A stretch of 36,401 bases of DNA, from contig DFEN01000062.1 in assembly GCA_002368685.1 (NCBI GenBank), forward strand, positions 1-36,401, read 5' to 3'. The notes under the pieces are model-generated. The model saw only the letters and a program-made list of their open reading frames with translations, was not told the DNA's origin and searched no databases. The stretch's first letter is position 1. Each line of letters opens with the position of its first letter. The position numbers and the translations under genes are program-made. Source of the DNA: Lachnospiraceae bacterium UBA3801 (GTDB lineage: Bacteria > Bacillota > Clostridia > Lachnospirales > Lachnospiraceae). Below are positions 8,285 through 15,705 of this stretch, piece after piece.

Positions 8285-8302
8285 ATATGACTAAAGTCAT
8301 AT
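8285..8302. promoter_or_regulatory. Perfect palindrome, candidate response-regulator operator
   Basis: ATATGACT-AA-AGTCATAT has eight-base arms and a two-base spacer. It lies between the HD-GYP stop codon, which it touches, and the ABC operon promoter, centred near -65 relative to the predicted start. GACT-N2-AGTC is a layout reported for NarL-type regulators of the LiaR/VraR/CesR group. The downstream operon encodes a NarL-type regulator, so this is a plausible autoregulatory site. Confidence 0.5.
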
Positions 8303-10041
8303 TATTTAACCTTGTCGAAATCTGCATCATTTTCCTGCAAGGAAGTATAATATTCCTCAAAATGCTCCCTAGCTTTCACATAGTACTCTTCAAGGTCTTT
8401 ATCAAACTGCGTTCCCATTCCCTCCATTATAATTGAGTCGACCTCCTCGAAGGACATACGTCCCTTATAGACTCTCCTGCAGGCAAGGGCGTCATACACA
8501 TCCGCTATAGCTACTATACGAGCTTCAAATGGTATCTCGTCCCCTGTCAGATGGTCAGGGTAGCCCTTACCATCTATTCTCTCATGATGGTAATGTGCGA
8601 CATTTTCGGCTATCTGCTTATAGGACTCGTCATCCGTATCATCAAGGATCTTGTGAAGTATCTTCGCCCCCTCTGCCGCATGAGACTTCATTATGTCATA
8701 CTCCTCATCGTTAAATTTACCTTCTTTTCGAAGTATAGCATCCTCTACAGTTATCTTCCCGATATCATGAAGTGGAGCGGCCTTGATAACATCTCTGAAG
8801 AATTCATCAGATAAACCGAACTTATTATCCTTCTTTATCTCATCAATAAGCATCCTGGTGCAGTCACTTACTCGCTTTACATGACCGCCTGTAGAATTAT
8901 CACGACCTTCAACCATCATAGCCATACTCATAATGAGATTATCATGCATCTCAACTATTCTTTTAGTCTTACGATCAACCTCTTCCTCAAGCTCATTATT
9001 ATACTTATCAAGGAGTTCTATATATTTCTGGTTCTTTGTATCATCACGAAGCAGTAGATCATAGCCCTTTATCTTGGAGCCATGATAGAGATAATTCACA
9101 TCAACAATGTAGGCCCTATTATTTTCTTCATTTTCAGGATCCCTAATGACATATAGATTCTTAGACTCTGATTCATCCTTAAAATGCTTAATCCAGTGAA
9201 GTACATTATGATTCAGGAATTCACACTCGATAAGGTTCTGATCCACGTGAAGATTCCTTAGTCCAGGAATTATTTCCTTTGCAGTTTCATTACTGCCAAG
9301 ATATCTATAGCCTAGATCAAAGGATATAAGTCCCGTCTCACCGGTCTGAACCATCGAATCAATAACAGTTTCGTTGATATTATAAAATGTTATCCTACGG
9401 ATGATCAGCAAATAAACTAACTGAGCAACCACATAAAGAATTGGAAGAATCTCTATTTTTCTAGAAATTAGTCTAGCCCCCCAGAAGCCAAATAGAGATA
9501 GAGCCTCTGGCAAAATCAGAAGTATAAGAACTATTCTGGAAACTTCGGACTTCTTAACAAAAGCATATATTATACCAGTAAGTCCTACAACAAAATAGCA
9601 ACCTATCACAACAAATAGCAAGGTATGCCATATTCCATACTCCTTTTGGTAAACCATTTCATGGCCCACCATTTCGCCCTCAATAGACTTATAAAAATAT
9701 GGGAGTTTTCCAATAGTCAGAACAGATATATACGTTACGAAACTAATAGTAGTCACTATCAGTCTCATCCATCTCTTTACATGAATCTTACACAGTCGAA
9801 GCACGCAGAGATTTATAAATAACGGAAGAAAGCAACCACCAATGTATGTAATCATGGTACCTGCTATAAACTGATTGATATCTTTAGATGCACTTTCAAT
9901 CACATAACCTAGATTGGCTATAGGAATAAGTACGAATATCAGGGTTATATTTACCTCGAAATGCTTATGCCACTTATAAACGTATAAAAGTGATAAAATG
10001 ATTGAAGCAAGCAAACAGGCAAAATAATAGGTATATAACAT
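8302..10041 (-). CDS. 7TM-sensor HD-GYP cyclic-di-GMP phosphodiesterase
   Basis: This 579-residue protein has about seven membrane helices in residues 1-220, like the N-terminal 7TM domain of some histidine kinases. A PAS-like region follows (about 225-335), then a coiled coil (about 338-375) and an HD-GYP domain (about 375-560). All catalytic marks are present: His387 in STGGHVKRVS, HDIGK at 425-429, His454, and HHERIDGKGYP at 485-495. It should hydrolyse cyclic di-GMP (or a related cyclic dinucleotide) in response to a membrane or extracellular signal. It is a single-gene unit with its own promoter. There is no receiver or GGDEF domain. Confidence 0.92.
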   Translation of the reverse strand: MLYTYYFACLLASIILSLLYVYKWHKHFEVNITLIFVLIPIANLGYVIESASKDINQFIAGTMITYIGGCFLPLFINLCVLRLCKIHVKRWMRLIVTTISFVTYISVLTIGKLPYFYKSIEGEMVGHEMVYQKEYGIWHTLLFVVIGCYFVVGLTGIIYAFVKKSEVSRIVLILLILPEALSLFGFWGARLISRKIEILPILYVVAQLVYLLIIRRITFYNINETVIDSMVQTGETGLISFDLGYRYLGSNETAKEIIPGLRNLHVDQNLIECEFLNHNVLHWIKHFKDESESKNLYVIRDPENEENNRAYIVDVNYLYHGSKIKGYDLLLRDDTKNQKYIELLDKYNNELEEEVDRKTKRIVEMHDNLIMSMAMMVEGRDNSTGGHVKRVSDCTRMLIDEIKKDNKFGLSDEFFRDVIKAAPLHDIGKITVEDAILRKEGKFNDEEYDIMKSHAAEGAKILHKILDDTDDESYKQIAENVAHYHHERIDGKGYPDHLTGDEIPFEARIVAIADVYDALACRRVYKGRMSFEEVDSIIMEGMGTQFDKDLEEYYVKAREHFEEYYTSLQENDADFDKVK

Positions 10042-10071
10042 TTCACATGCCTCTCTAACTAAGATAGAATC

Positions 10072-10101
10072 ATTTTATCACTTTTAATTAGTTCTTATCA
10101 A
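10072..10101 (-). promoter_or_regulatory. Promoter of the HD-GYP gene
   Basis: On the minus strand TTGATA (10096-10101) and TAAAAT (10072-10077) are 18 bases apart, about 30 bases before the ATG at 10041. A weak stem (GAGCTTCT/AGAAGTTC, 10106-10126) stands further upstream, after the stop of the permease gene. It lacks a T-tract, so I do not call it a terminator. Confidence 0.5.
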
Positions 10102-10132
10102 CTGTGAACTTCTGCTTTAGAAGCTCTTATAA

Positions 10133-11494
10133 CTATTTATTCATAAGCATTTTAAGCGCTTTTCTGATATTAACGGTGTTCCCCTTGTATAGTGACATCA
10201 TCTTATACAGCTTTCCGGCAAGTATAAGGAAAAGTACGCTGCAAACTATCATGATTGCAAGGCCTGCCAGTCCCAGTCCCAGCGATATCATACCTGAGCA
10301 TATACCCGATGGCAGAACCATTGCTGATGTAAATGGAAGCAGATATATCCATGTTACTATATCGCCACCGGATATTCCCTTGAAAATAACTATGTAGAAG
10401 CATATAACAAGGATCATTATGAATAGTCCCTGATTGCTGGCAGCCTCTTCTCTATTACTTGATATGGCCCCGGCCACTGCAGACATAGAAGCATAGAGAA
10501 CTATACCAACTATCAGCGCCAGTATTCCGATAACAACGTTGAGCGGTCTGAATATACCTAACTCTGAGAAGCTCTTTATAAATGTGATAACAGATCCGCC
10601 TATATTATTAAAGAAGGTATCATATAGCTTAAGTCCGGTTGCCACACCACCAGCTATTGCAGCAAGCCAGATAAGTAGCTGCATTATTCCTGCTGTAAGA
10701 ATAGCTAGCATCTTACCAAATATCATAGACTCTGGTGCAACAGATATAAGCATTGTATCCATCAGCTTGTTACTCTTCTCCAGAACGATATTCTGAAGGA
10801 TGCTATTTCCATAAAGGATGATAACCATATATATAATTAATATTGCTATATATGTAAGTGCAATATTGAAGCCAGGAAGTAGGTCAGCATTCTTCTGCTC
10901 GTCTACCTTCTCCTGATCTGCATAGATATCTGCTCCGTCCTGATATCCTGTTCTATCATATACAGAATATTCTGACTGCATCATAACCTGTGTCATATCA
11001 TTTACTGATACTCCGGAAGCAAGAACTGCGAATACATTTCCAGTTTCATCTATAAAGTCTTCGTAGTTTTCAGCATCTTCTTCTGAGATTTTGGAGGAAT
11101 CAGGAAGAACGATACGACTAGATAACTCGCCATGCTCCTTCTTAACCTGAAGTATAAGACTTGTCTCCTCGCCTCTATCATGTATCTTCTCCAGAGCCTC
11201 CTCTACTGACTCTTCATTTGAATACTTAATATCTGTATAGCCCTCTATTCCGAGCATATTTAATGTATCAAAATTAGCATCCGGCGCCTCTTCGTCAACA
11301 ACATATATTCTGTCAGCACCGCATTCCTTAAGCTCATCCGAGTCTGACTTTGATGCAGCTCCAGCTATCATGAATATAGCAACCGGAATAATAAATAGCA
11401 GAAGTGCTGTAATAATTGTTCCATTTTTATATCCACTGGTAGAGGTCTGATTTTTAAATGTAAATTTAAATACTTTATCAAAATTCTTAAACAT
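10133..11494 (-). CDS. ABC-2 type permease (last gene of the XRE-linked exporter)
   Basis: This 453-residue NatB-like permease has a membrane helix at about residues 27-47 (IITALLLFIIPVAIFMIAG), then an acidic extracytoplasmic domain to about 210. Six or so helices follow (from LTYIAILIIYMVIILYGNS, with VLEKSNKLMDTMLISVAPES as the first cytoplasmic loop). That loop (the EKSNK/M-DT-L-SV block) is typical of ABC-2 permeases related to NatB/YhaP. AGGAGG lies before the ATG. It begins 14 bases after the preceding permease, which has the same plan and the corresponding loop EEKQSKLVENLLVSVRP, so the two are related and probably form a heterodimer. Confidence 0.88.
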   Translation of the reverse strand: MFKNFDKVFKFTFKNQTSTSGYKNGTIITALLLFIIPVAIFMIAGAASKSDSDELKECGADRIYVVDEEAPDANFDTLNMLGIEGYTDIKYSNEESVEEALEKIHDRGEETSLILQVKKEHGELSSRIVLPDSSKISEEDAENYEDFIDETGNVFAVLASGVSVNDMTQVMMQSEYSVYDRTGYQDGADIYADQEKVDEQKNADLLPGFNIALTYIAILIIYMVIILYGNSILQNIVLEKSNKLMDTMLISVAPESMIFGKMLAILTAGIMQLLIWLAAIAGGVATGLKLYDTFFNNIGGSVITFIKSFSELGIFRPLNVVIGILALIVGIVLYASMSAVAGAISSNREEAASNQGLFIMILVICFYIVIFKGISGGDIVTWIYLLPFTSAMVLPSGICSGMISLGLGLAGLAIMIVCSVLFLILAGKLYKMMSLYKGNTVNIRKALKMLMNK

Positions 11495-11508
11495 TTCTCT
11501 AAACCTCC

Positions 11509-12888
11509 TTACATTTTAGCTGACTTAAATATAGTCTTTAACTTCGGTGTCGTTGAATCACTAAGTATCAGATTCCTGTAGCTCTTAGCGGATAGCATAA
11601 CTAGGAAGACGATCAGTGCTATCTGAAGTACAAATGCCAGCAAAAGAAGCGGCAGGCTGATACGTCCTGTTACATATGCAACTGGTGCAGTAAAGAAGGA
11701 TAACGGTGGAACTATAGCTCCTACGAGACTTACGATATTATTATCAATTGCTCCAGATGCTATAGTTGCAAAATAACAAACCATTGATACCGTCATAACA
11801 TTTCCTGTTGCATTCTGTATATCCTCTGTCTTATTACAGGTACTTCCGAACAGACCACTGATAGTACCAAATGCTATAAACGCAAGTACTATTGATACAA
11901 GAAGGATTATTCCACCGGATATACCAAAATCTTTAAATATTGAGAAGTTGAAGCCCTGACCGCCGAACTCCTCATTAGTTATATCAAATACATTTTTCAT
12001 CACATAATTAGATATGTTTGAACCAATAGCTCCGCACACTAGAACCAGTACAACATAACTCATCATACCTAGAACCTTACCCATAAGAAGTGCCATAGGT
12101 CTTACGCTTACCAGAAGATTCTCAACAAGCTTTGACTGCTTCTCCTCTGTTACTGATGTAATGATATAGGAGGAAGACATTGATACTACGATAAAGATAA
12201 TGATTGAGTAACCTAGCATATAGAACATATAGTTCTGTCTGCCAACTGTCTTCTGCTCCTCACTCTTTAAGTCGCTCTCTGATAAAACTCCACCCTTATC
12301 AACCCCGGAGAAGATCATCTTGATATCGTCATCACTGACATCACTATCGCTTAGTCTCTTCTCATCGAAATCATTATTAATGACCTCTGCGATTTTATCT
12401 GCATCATCAAGCTCCACCTTTGATTCATCGGCCATTACACTCTTTATGTGATAGCCCTCCTGATCAAGGCTGATAACAACAGCTACATCCTTTTCCTTTA
12501 GACCATCCAGGAGCTCATCCTCACTTATCTCCCCGACCTGAGCAAGGTTGTAGATTGTGAGCTTGTCCTTATTAATATTTTCTTTCTTTAGTTCGTCTTT
12601 AGTCTTGTATAAGTCTTCAACTGCTTTCTCATCCAGGCTAACCGGTGTCTGATTATAGATGTATACATTATCTACTTCAATCTTGGTAGGTGAATATTCC
12701 AGGCCAGACTCTGCAGCCCCCTGTCCTGCTCTTTGTCCCATATACTGTATAGGTCCCATAAATGTCATAACCAGCACAAATATGATGAAGGAGACCAGAT
12801 ATCCCTTATTCTTGAAGGTCTGTTTTACAGTAAATCCAAAAACCTTTTTGAATCCCTTCATGCTATATATATTTTCTCTTTTATCCAT
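11509..12888 (-). CDS. ABC-2 type permease (first of the XRE-linked exporter pair)
   Basis: This 459-residue protein has one helix near residues 31-48 (VSFIIFVLVMTFMGPIQYMG), an extracytoplasmic domain rich in Asp/Lys/Glu to about 220, and then six helices. The conserved cytoplasmic block TEEKQSKLVENLLVSVRPMA is recognisable and matches the one in the next gene. GGAG precedes the ATG at a normal distance. It lies 26 bases after the ATPase gene in the same operon. The family includes Na+ and peptide or antibiotic exporters (NatB, YhaP); the substrate is unknown here. Confidence 0.88.
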   Translation of the reverse strand: MDKRENIYSMKGFKKVFGFTVKQTFKNKGYLVSFIIFVLVMTFMGPIQYMGQRAGQGAAESGLEYSPTKIEVDNVYIYNQTPVSLDEKAVEDLYKTKDELKKENINKDKLTIYNLAQVGEISEDELLDGLKEKDVAVVISLDQEGYHIKSVMADESKVELDDADKIAEVINNDFDEKRLSDSDVSDDDIKMIFSGVDKGGVLSESDLKSEEQKTVGRQNYMFYMLGYSIIIFIVVSMSSSYIITSVTEEKQSKLVENLLVSVRPMALLMGKVLGMMSYVVLVLVCGAIGSNISNYVMKNVFDITNEEFGGQGFNFSIFKDFGISGGIILLVSIVLAFIAFGTISGLFGSTCNKTEDIQNATGNVMTVSMVCYFATIASGAIDNNIVSLVGAIVPPLSFFTAPVAYVTGRISLPLLLLAFVLQIALIVFLVMLSAKSYRNLILSDSTTPKLKTIFKSAKM

Positions 12889-12914
12889 TTTTATATCTCC
12901 ATCAAATAAGAATA

Positions 12915-13946
12915 TTATTCAACTGTTTCTCCAACTGCATTTACAAATATCTCATGAAGTGACATTTCACTTAAGTCAAACTTAACTATTGGGATACCTG
13001 CAGCTATCAGACTGCTGAGAAGCTTATTTGCCTGCTCATCGCCTGTTACTTTGAGTGTATATTCATATTCCTTCTCGGATACCAGCTGTACTCCGGCATC
13101 CTTGATATAAGAAGATATATCCTGCTCAACCTTGAGGACTAGGTTAACCCTACCTCTTTCCTTCTTGATCTCATTAAGATTTCCAGATACAACTGCCTTG
13201 GATCTATGAAGTATAGTTATGTCTGTACAGAACTCCTCAACAACCTCCATCTGGTGGCTGGACATAATAATGTATTTACCAGCAGCTATCTGTTCACGAA
13301 CAACTTCCTTTAGGATATCAGTATTTACCGGATCAAGACCTGAGAAAGGTTCATCCAGTACCAGAAGCTCTGGCTCTGAGATCATTGCTATAAGGAACTG
13401 TATCTTCTGTTGATTACCCTTTGATAGCTGATCCGGACTCTGAAGCTTAGCCTTCTTCTTTCTGCCACGCTGTGGTTTCTTAGTCTCAGCTTCTTCGATT
13501 ACATTTCCATCCTCATCATATCTTACTCTTCCTTCGTTCTGCTGCTTCTCTATAAGCTCTGCAGCCTTCTCGGGATAGATATATTCTTCAACCTTTAGTC
13601 TCTCAGCCCAGTATTTGATTCTCTCATCTACTGTTTTTCTATCAACACCTCGAAGCTCTCCGAAATATCTTATCTGATCAACAAGAGTATACTTAGGATA
13701 CAGGCCTCTCTCCTCTGCCAGATAACCTATATTACAGGTATCGAAGGTAAGTGGCTTACCATTCCAGGTAACTTCTCCACTATCCTTATCCAGCATTCCG
13801 AGAATCATTCTGATTGATGTTGTCTTACCGGCTCCATTTGTACCCAGTAGCGCGTACACACCAGGCTTAGGCATCTCGAAGCTGATATCATCAACCACAA
13901 CCTTCTCTCCATATTTCTTGCAAAGATTTTTTACAACTAATGACAT
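12915..13946 (-). CDS. ABC transporter ATP-binding protein with charged insertion
   Basis: A 343-residue ABC ATPase of the NatA/YhaQ type. Walker A is GTNGAGKTT (about 35-43), the signature LSKGN (174-178), Walker B ELLVLDEPFSGLDP (193-206) and the switch His is in SSHQMEV. After residue 245 there is a C-terminal domain like DUF4162. Residues about 126-172, just before the signature, form an extra hydrophilic stretch rich in Glu, Lys and Arg (it includes KKPQRGRKKKAK); relatives have a short loop there. The preceding XRE gene ends 16 bases upstream, so regulator and exporter share one transcript. Confidence 0.94.
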   Translation of the reverse strand: MSLVVKNLCKKYGEKVVVDDISFEMPKPGVYALLGTNGAGKTTSIRMILGMLDKDSGEVTWNGKPLTFDTCNIGYLAEERGLYPKYTLVDQIRYFGELRGVDRKTVDERIKYWAERLKVEEYIYPEKAAELIEKQQNEGRVRYDEDGNVIEEAETKKPQRGRKKKAKLQSPDQLSKGNQQKIQFLIAMISEPELLVLDEPFSGLDPVNTDILKEVVREQIAAGKYIIMSSHQMEVVEEFCTDITILHRSKAVVSGNLNEIKKERGRVNLVLKVEQDISSYIKDAGVQLVSEKEYEYTLKVTGDEQANKLLSSLIAAGIPIVKFDLSEMSLHEIFVNAVGETVE

Positions 13947-13961
13947 TTAACCTTCCTCCTT

Positions 13962-14156
13962 TTACTCTTCCCAGAATATTTCGTCTAATGTCTTATTTAA
14001 GGCTTTACATATAGCTAAGCATAGCTTTATAGTCGGGTTATAATCACCCTTTTCTATTGAATTAATTGTTTGTCTCGAAACACCAACTGCTTCAGCAAGC
14101 TCTGCCTGAGACATATCCATACCGGCACGGGCGGCCTTAAGCTTCAAATTCTTCAT
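13962..14156 (-). CDS. XRE-family helix-turn-helix regulator
   Basis: A 64-residue protein that is almost entirely one helix-turn-helix: MSQAELAEAVGVSRQTINSI, then EKGDYNPTIKLCLAICKALN and LDEIFWEE. This is the small Cro/CI-like class often encoded next to a membrane protein or ABC exporter. The start at 14156 is chosen because AGGAGG precedes it by nine bases; an earlier start at 14180 has no ribosome site. It overlaps the upstream membrane-protein gene by 20 bases, so the two are likely translationally coupled. It probably represses its own promoter at 14738-14766. Confidence 0.9.
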   Translation of the reverse strand: MKNLKLKAARAGMDMSQAELAEAVGVSRQTINSIEKGDYNPTIKLCLAICKALNKTLDEIFWEE

Positions 14157-14673
14157 CGTCACCCGCCTCCTTTGCATCAAGTCTGGACTTGATAAATACT
14201 TCTAACATAATGATCATGAATAAGATTCCCATGCTGAGATTGATAACTCCCGTCTTAAGAGAACCTTTTTCTACAAAACCATCTTTACAACTTGCAAACG
14301 CTATTAAGAAATTTGCAATTCCTATACAGATAAACATTGATATCCATCTCTTTGGTTCAGCATTCAATTCCATATATGCATCATTGAATATGCAGTAGGT
14401 TACATGCACCAGTATCCCCGCCAGTAGCGGCATGAAGTAAAGGATATCCCCTAAAAAGACTTTAATTCCTTCAGGTATAAAGCATGGAATTATAGCAGTT
14501 ATAGCCGCAGTATAAAATGCATAAGTGTAACCCTTTCCTCTTGCAACCTGTTGCCTCTCATCATACTTGGCTCTCTGTCCGTCTGTGTGAGACATCTTGA
14601 TAATGACAGATGTGATAATTAACACACACGCTAAACATATAATTACGCCCAAGATAAATCCTATTTTTGTCAT
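14137..14673 (-). CDS. Small integral membrane protein partnered with XRE regulator
   Basis: A 178-residue protein with about five membrane helices: the N-terminal GFILGVIICLACVLIITSVI, then pairs at about 50-95 and 110-160. The loop after the first helix holds HTDGQRAKYDERQQVARGKG. The KYDERQ block recurs in small membrane proteins encoded beside short XRE regulators (DUF2178/DUF3796-like). The C-terminal tail is acidic (GDDEEFEA). The start at 14673 has GGAGG in front; the open frame to 14766 is not used because it would include the promoter. It is the first gene of the five-gene exporter operon. Its function is unknown; sensing for, or blocking of, the regulator is a guess. Confidence 0.8.
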   Translation of the reverse strand: MTKIGFILGVIICLACVLIITSVIIKMSHTDGQRAKYDERQQVARGKGYTYAFYTAAITAIIPCFIPEGIKVFLGDILYFMPLLAGILVHVTYCIFNDAYMELNAEPKRWISMFICIGIANFLIAFASCKDGFVEKGSLKTGVINLSMGILFMIIMLEVFIKSRLDAKEAGDDEEFEA

Positions 14674-14737
14674 TGTCTTACCTCCAAAACATTTTTTTAT
14701 AGCAGCTCTAATCAAGCTCTTTTTTTGTTCTGAACAG

Positions 14738-14766
14738 ATAATAACATTCAGTTTACATCGTGTCAA
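14738..14766 (-). promoter_or_regulatory. Near-consensus promoter of the XRE/ABC exporter operon
   Basis: On the minus strand TTGACA (14761-14766) and TATTAT (14738-14743) are 17 bases apart, about 65 bases before the ATG at 14673. This is one of the best sigma-A promoters in the window. Strong promoters in front of small XRE genes are usually kept down by the XRE protein itself, so an operator probably overlaps it. Confidence 0.75.
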
Positions 14767-14859
14767 GTATATTTTACATTTTGTTATACTTCATATGTCT
14801 TTTTGCATATAACATCTTTGATTTAGCCATTATTCAGGAACAGTATTCAACCCAATGCA

Positions 14860-14896
14860 CATAATCATAATCTCATAATCATAATTTCATAATTAT
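14860..14896. repeat. Short tandem repeat, 14-base unit
   Basis: CATAATCATAATCT (14860-14873) is followed directly by CATAATCATAATTT (14874-14887) and a partial third copy (14888-14896). It lies in the 388-base non-coding gap between the exporter operon and the terminator of the flavin reductase gene. The rest of that gap is AT-rich and shows no open reading frame with a ribosome site. Confidence 0.6.
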
Positions 14897-14920
14897 CAAC
14901 TGAACTGAGTATCATATATA

Positions 14921-14947
14921 TTCAACAAATTGTCTGACTATTTGTTG
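14921..14947. repeat. Short inverted repeat in intergenic gap
   Basis: CAACAAAT (14923-14930) and ATTTGTTG (14940-14947) are perfectly complementary around a nine-base spacer. There is no T-tract. It could be a binding site for a dimeric regulator; no gene start is close enough to decide. Confidence 0.35.
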
Positions 14948-14969
14948 TGAATGGTAATTATTCTGTCGC

Positions 14970-15004
14970 AAAAAAACGCCTATGAGCTTTTTACTCATAG
15001 ACGT
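14970..15004 (-). terminator. Rho-independent terminator after the flavin reductase gene
   Basis: On the minus strand ACGTCTATGAG pairs with CTCATAGGCGT around a seven-base loop (one mismatch in the stem), and the stem is followed by a run of Ts (the A-run at 14970-14976 on the plus strand). It stands about 60 bases after the flavin reductase stop and ends the VanZ-flavin reductase unit. Confidence 0.9.
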
Positions 15005-15061
15005 CTTGAAAGGTACTTAGAAATAATAATTATTCTTTTTGTAATTTTTGCTTTTTTATTC

Positions 15062-15652
15062 TTATTTCTTCTTTTTATGCTTTTTACTATTCTTCTTCTT
15101 GACTGAATATCCAAATTTACCGAGCTTCTTGCCAAGGGAATAGTACTCTCCATGGGAATAGGTTATCAGTCCTGCTGCATGTAGATCGAATCGGCCCTTA
15201 CTGTCCATATATCTGTCATCTACTGTAACTCCCACAACCTCTGCAATAAACATATCGTGAGAGCCAAGCTCTTCTATCTTCTTAACCTTACAGTATATAT
15301 TCACTGGGCTTTCTTCTATAGCAGGCGTTTCTATAAAATCGGAAATGTACTCTGTAAGCTTCATTTCTTTAAACTTATCTACATCTCTTCCGGACTTAAC
15401 TCCACACCAGTCGCAAGCCTTTGTCAGCTCTGTTGTCACGAGATTTACTACAAACTCGCCTGTTTCCTTGATGATGTCATGTGAATATCTACTCTTTCTA
15501 ACTGATATTGACAGCATCGCCGGATCTGAACATATTGTTCCTGCCCATGCTACAGTTATAATATTCGCCTTCTCTCCAGGCTTCTGACAGCTAATCATAA
15601 CTGCAGGCACTGGATATAACATATTACCTGGTTTCCAACTTTCTTTTCCCAT
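15062..15652 (-). CDS. Flavin reductase-like FMN-binding protein
   Basis: A 196-residue soluble protein of the flavin reductase/flavoredoxin family. Typical blocks are NMLYPVPAVMISC, then NIITVAWAGTICSDPAMLSI and SVRKSRYSHDIIKETGEFVV, followed by a region with Cys residues (KACDWCGVKSGRDVDKF) and HDMFIAEVVGV. Such proteins bind FMN and reduce flavins or pass electrons to partner enzymes. The last 12 residues are almost all lysine (NSKKHKKKK), an unusual tail. AAGGAAGA precedes the ATG. It lies downstream of the VanZ-like gene with a REP-like element between them. Confidence 0.9.
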   Translation of the reverse strand: MGKESWKPGNMLYPVPAVMISCQKPGEKANIITVAWAGTICSDPAMLSISVRKSRYSHDIIKETGEFVVNLVTTELTKACDWCGVKSGRDVDKFKEMKLTEYISDFIETPAIEESPVNIYCKVKKIEELGSHDMFIAEVVGVTVDDRYMDSKGRFDLHAAGLITYSHGEYYSLGKKLGKFGYSVKKKNSKKHKKKK

Positions 15653-15670
15653 TTTATCTTCCTTTTCTTA

Positions 15671-15705
15671 AATGAGTATATAGGGACGATTCTCATTTAC
15701 TCATT
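15671..15705. repeat. Second REP-like palindrome with TAGGGACGATTCT core
   Basis: AATGAGTA (15671-15678) pairs with TACTCATT (15698-15705) around a core containing TAGGGACGATTCT (15680-15692). The core matches that of the element at 3842-3871 except for one base, while the stems are unrelated in sequence. The right arm overlaps the VanZ stop codon (15701-15703). It resembles a REP-type insertion in which the stem is matched to the site. Confidence 0.5.

Noticed and set aside
10106..10126. Stem after the exporter permease gene as a terminator
   Set aside because: Only eight pairs with one G-T and no T-run on the minus strand.
10133..13946. Second exporter as a tandem duplicate of the exporter at 5034-8152
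   Set aside because: Both are ATPase plus two ABC-2 permeases, but the permeases and ATPases show no close similarity and the regulators are of different type (XRE versus two-component).
14860..14896. CRISPR-like array
   Set aside because: The units are 14 bases, directly adjacent without spacers and made of A/T-rich simple sequence; no cas gene is present.
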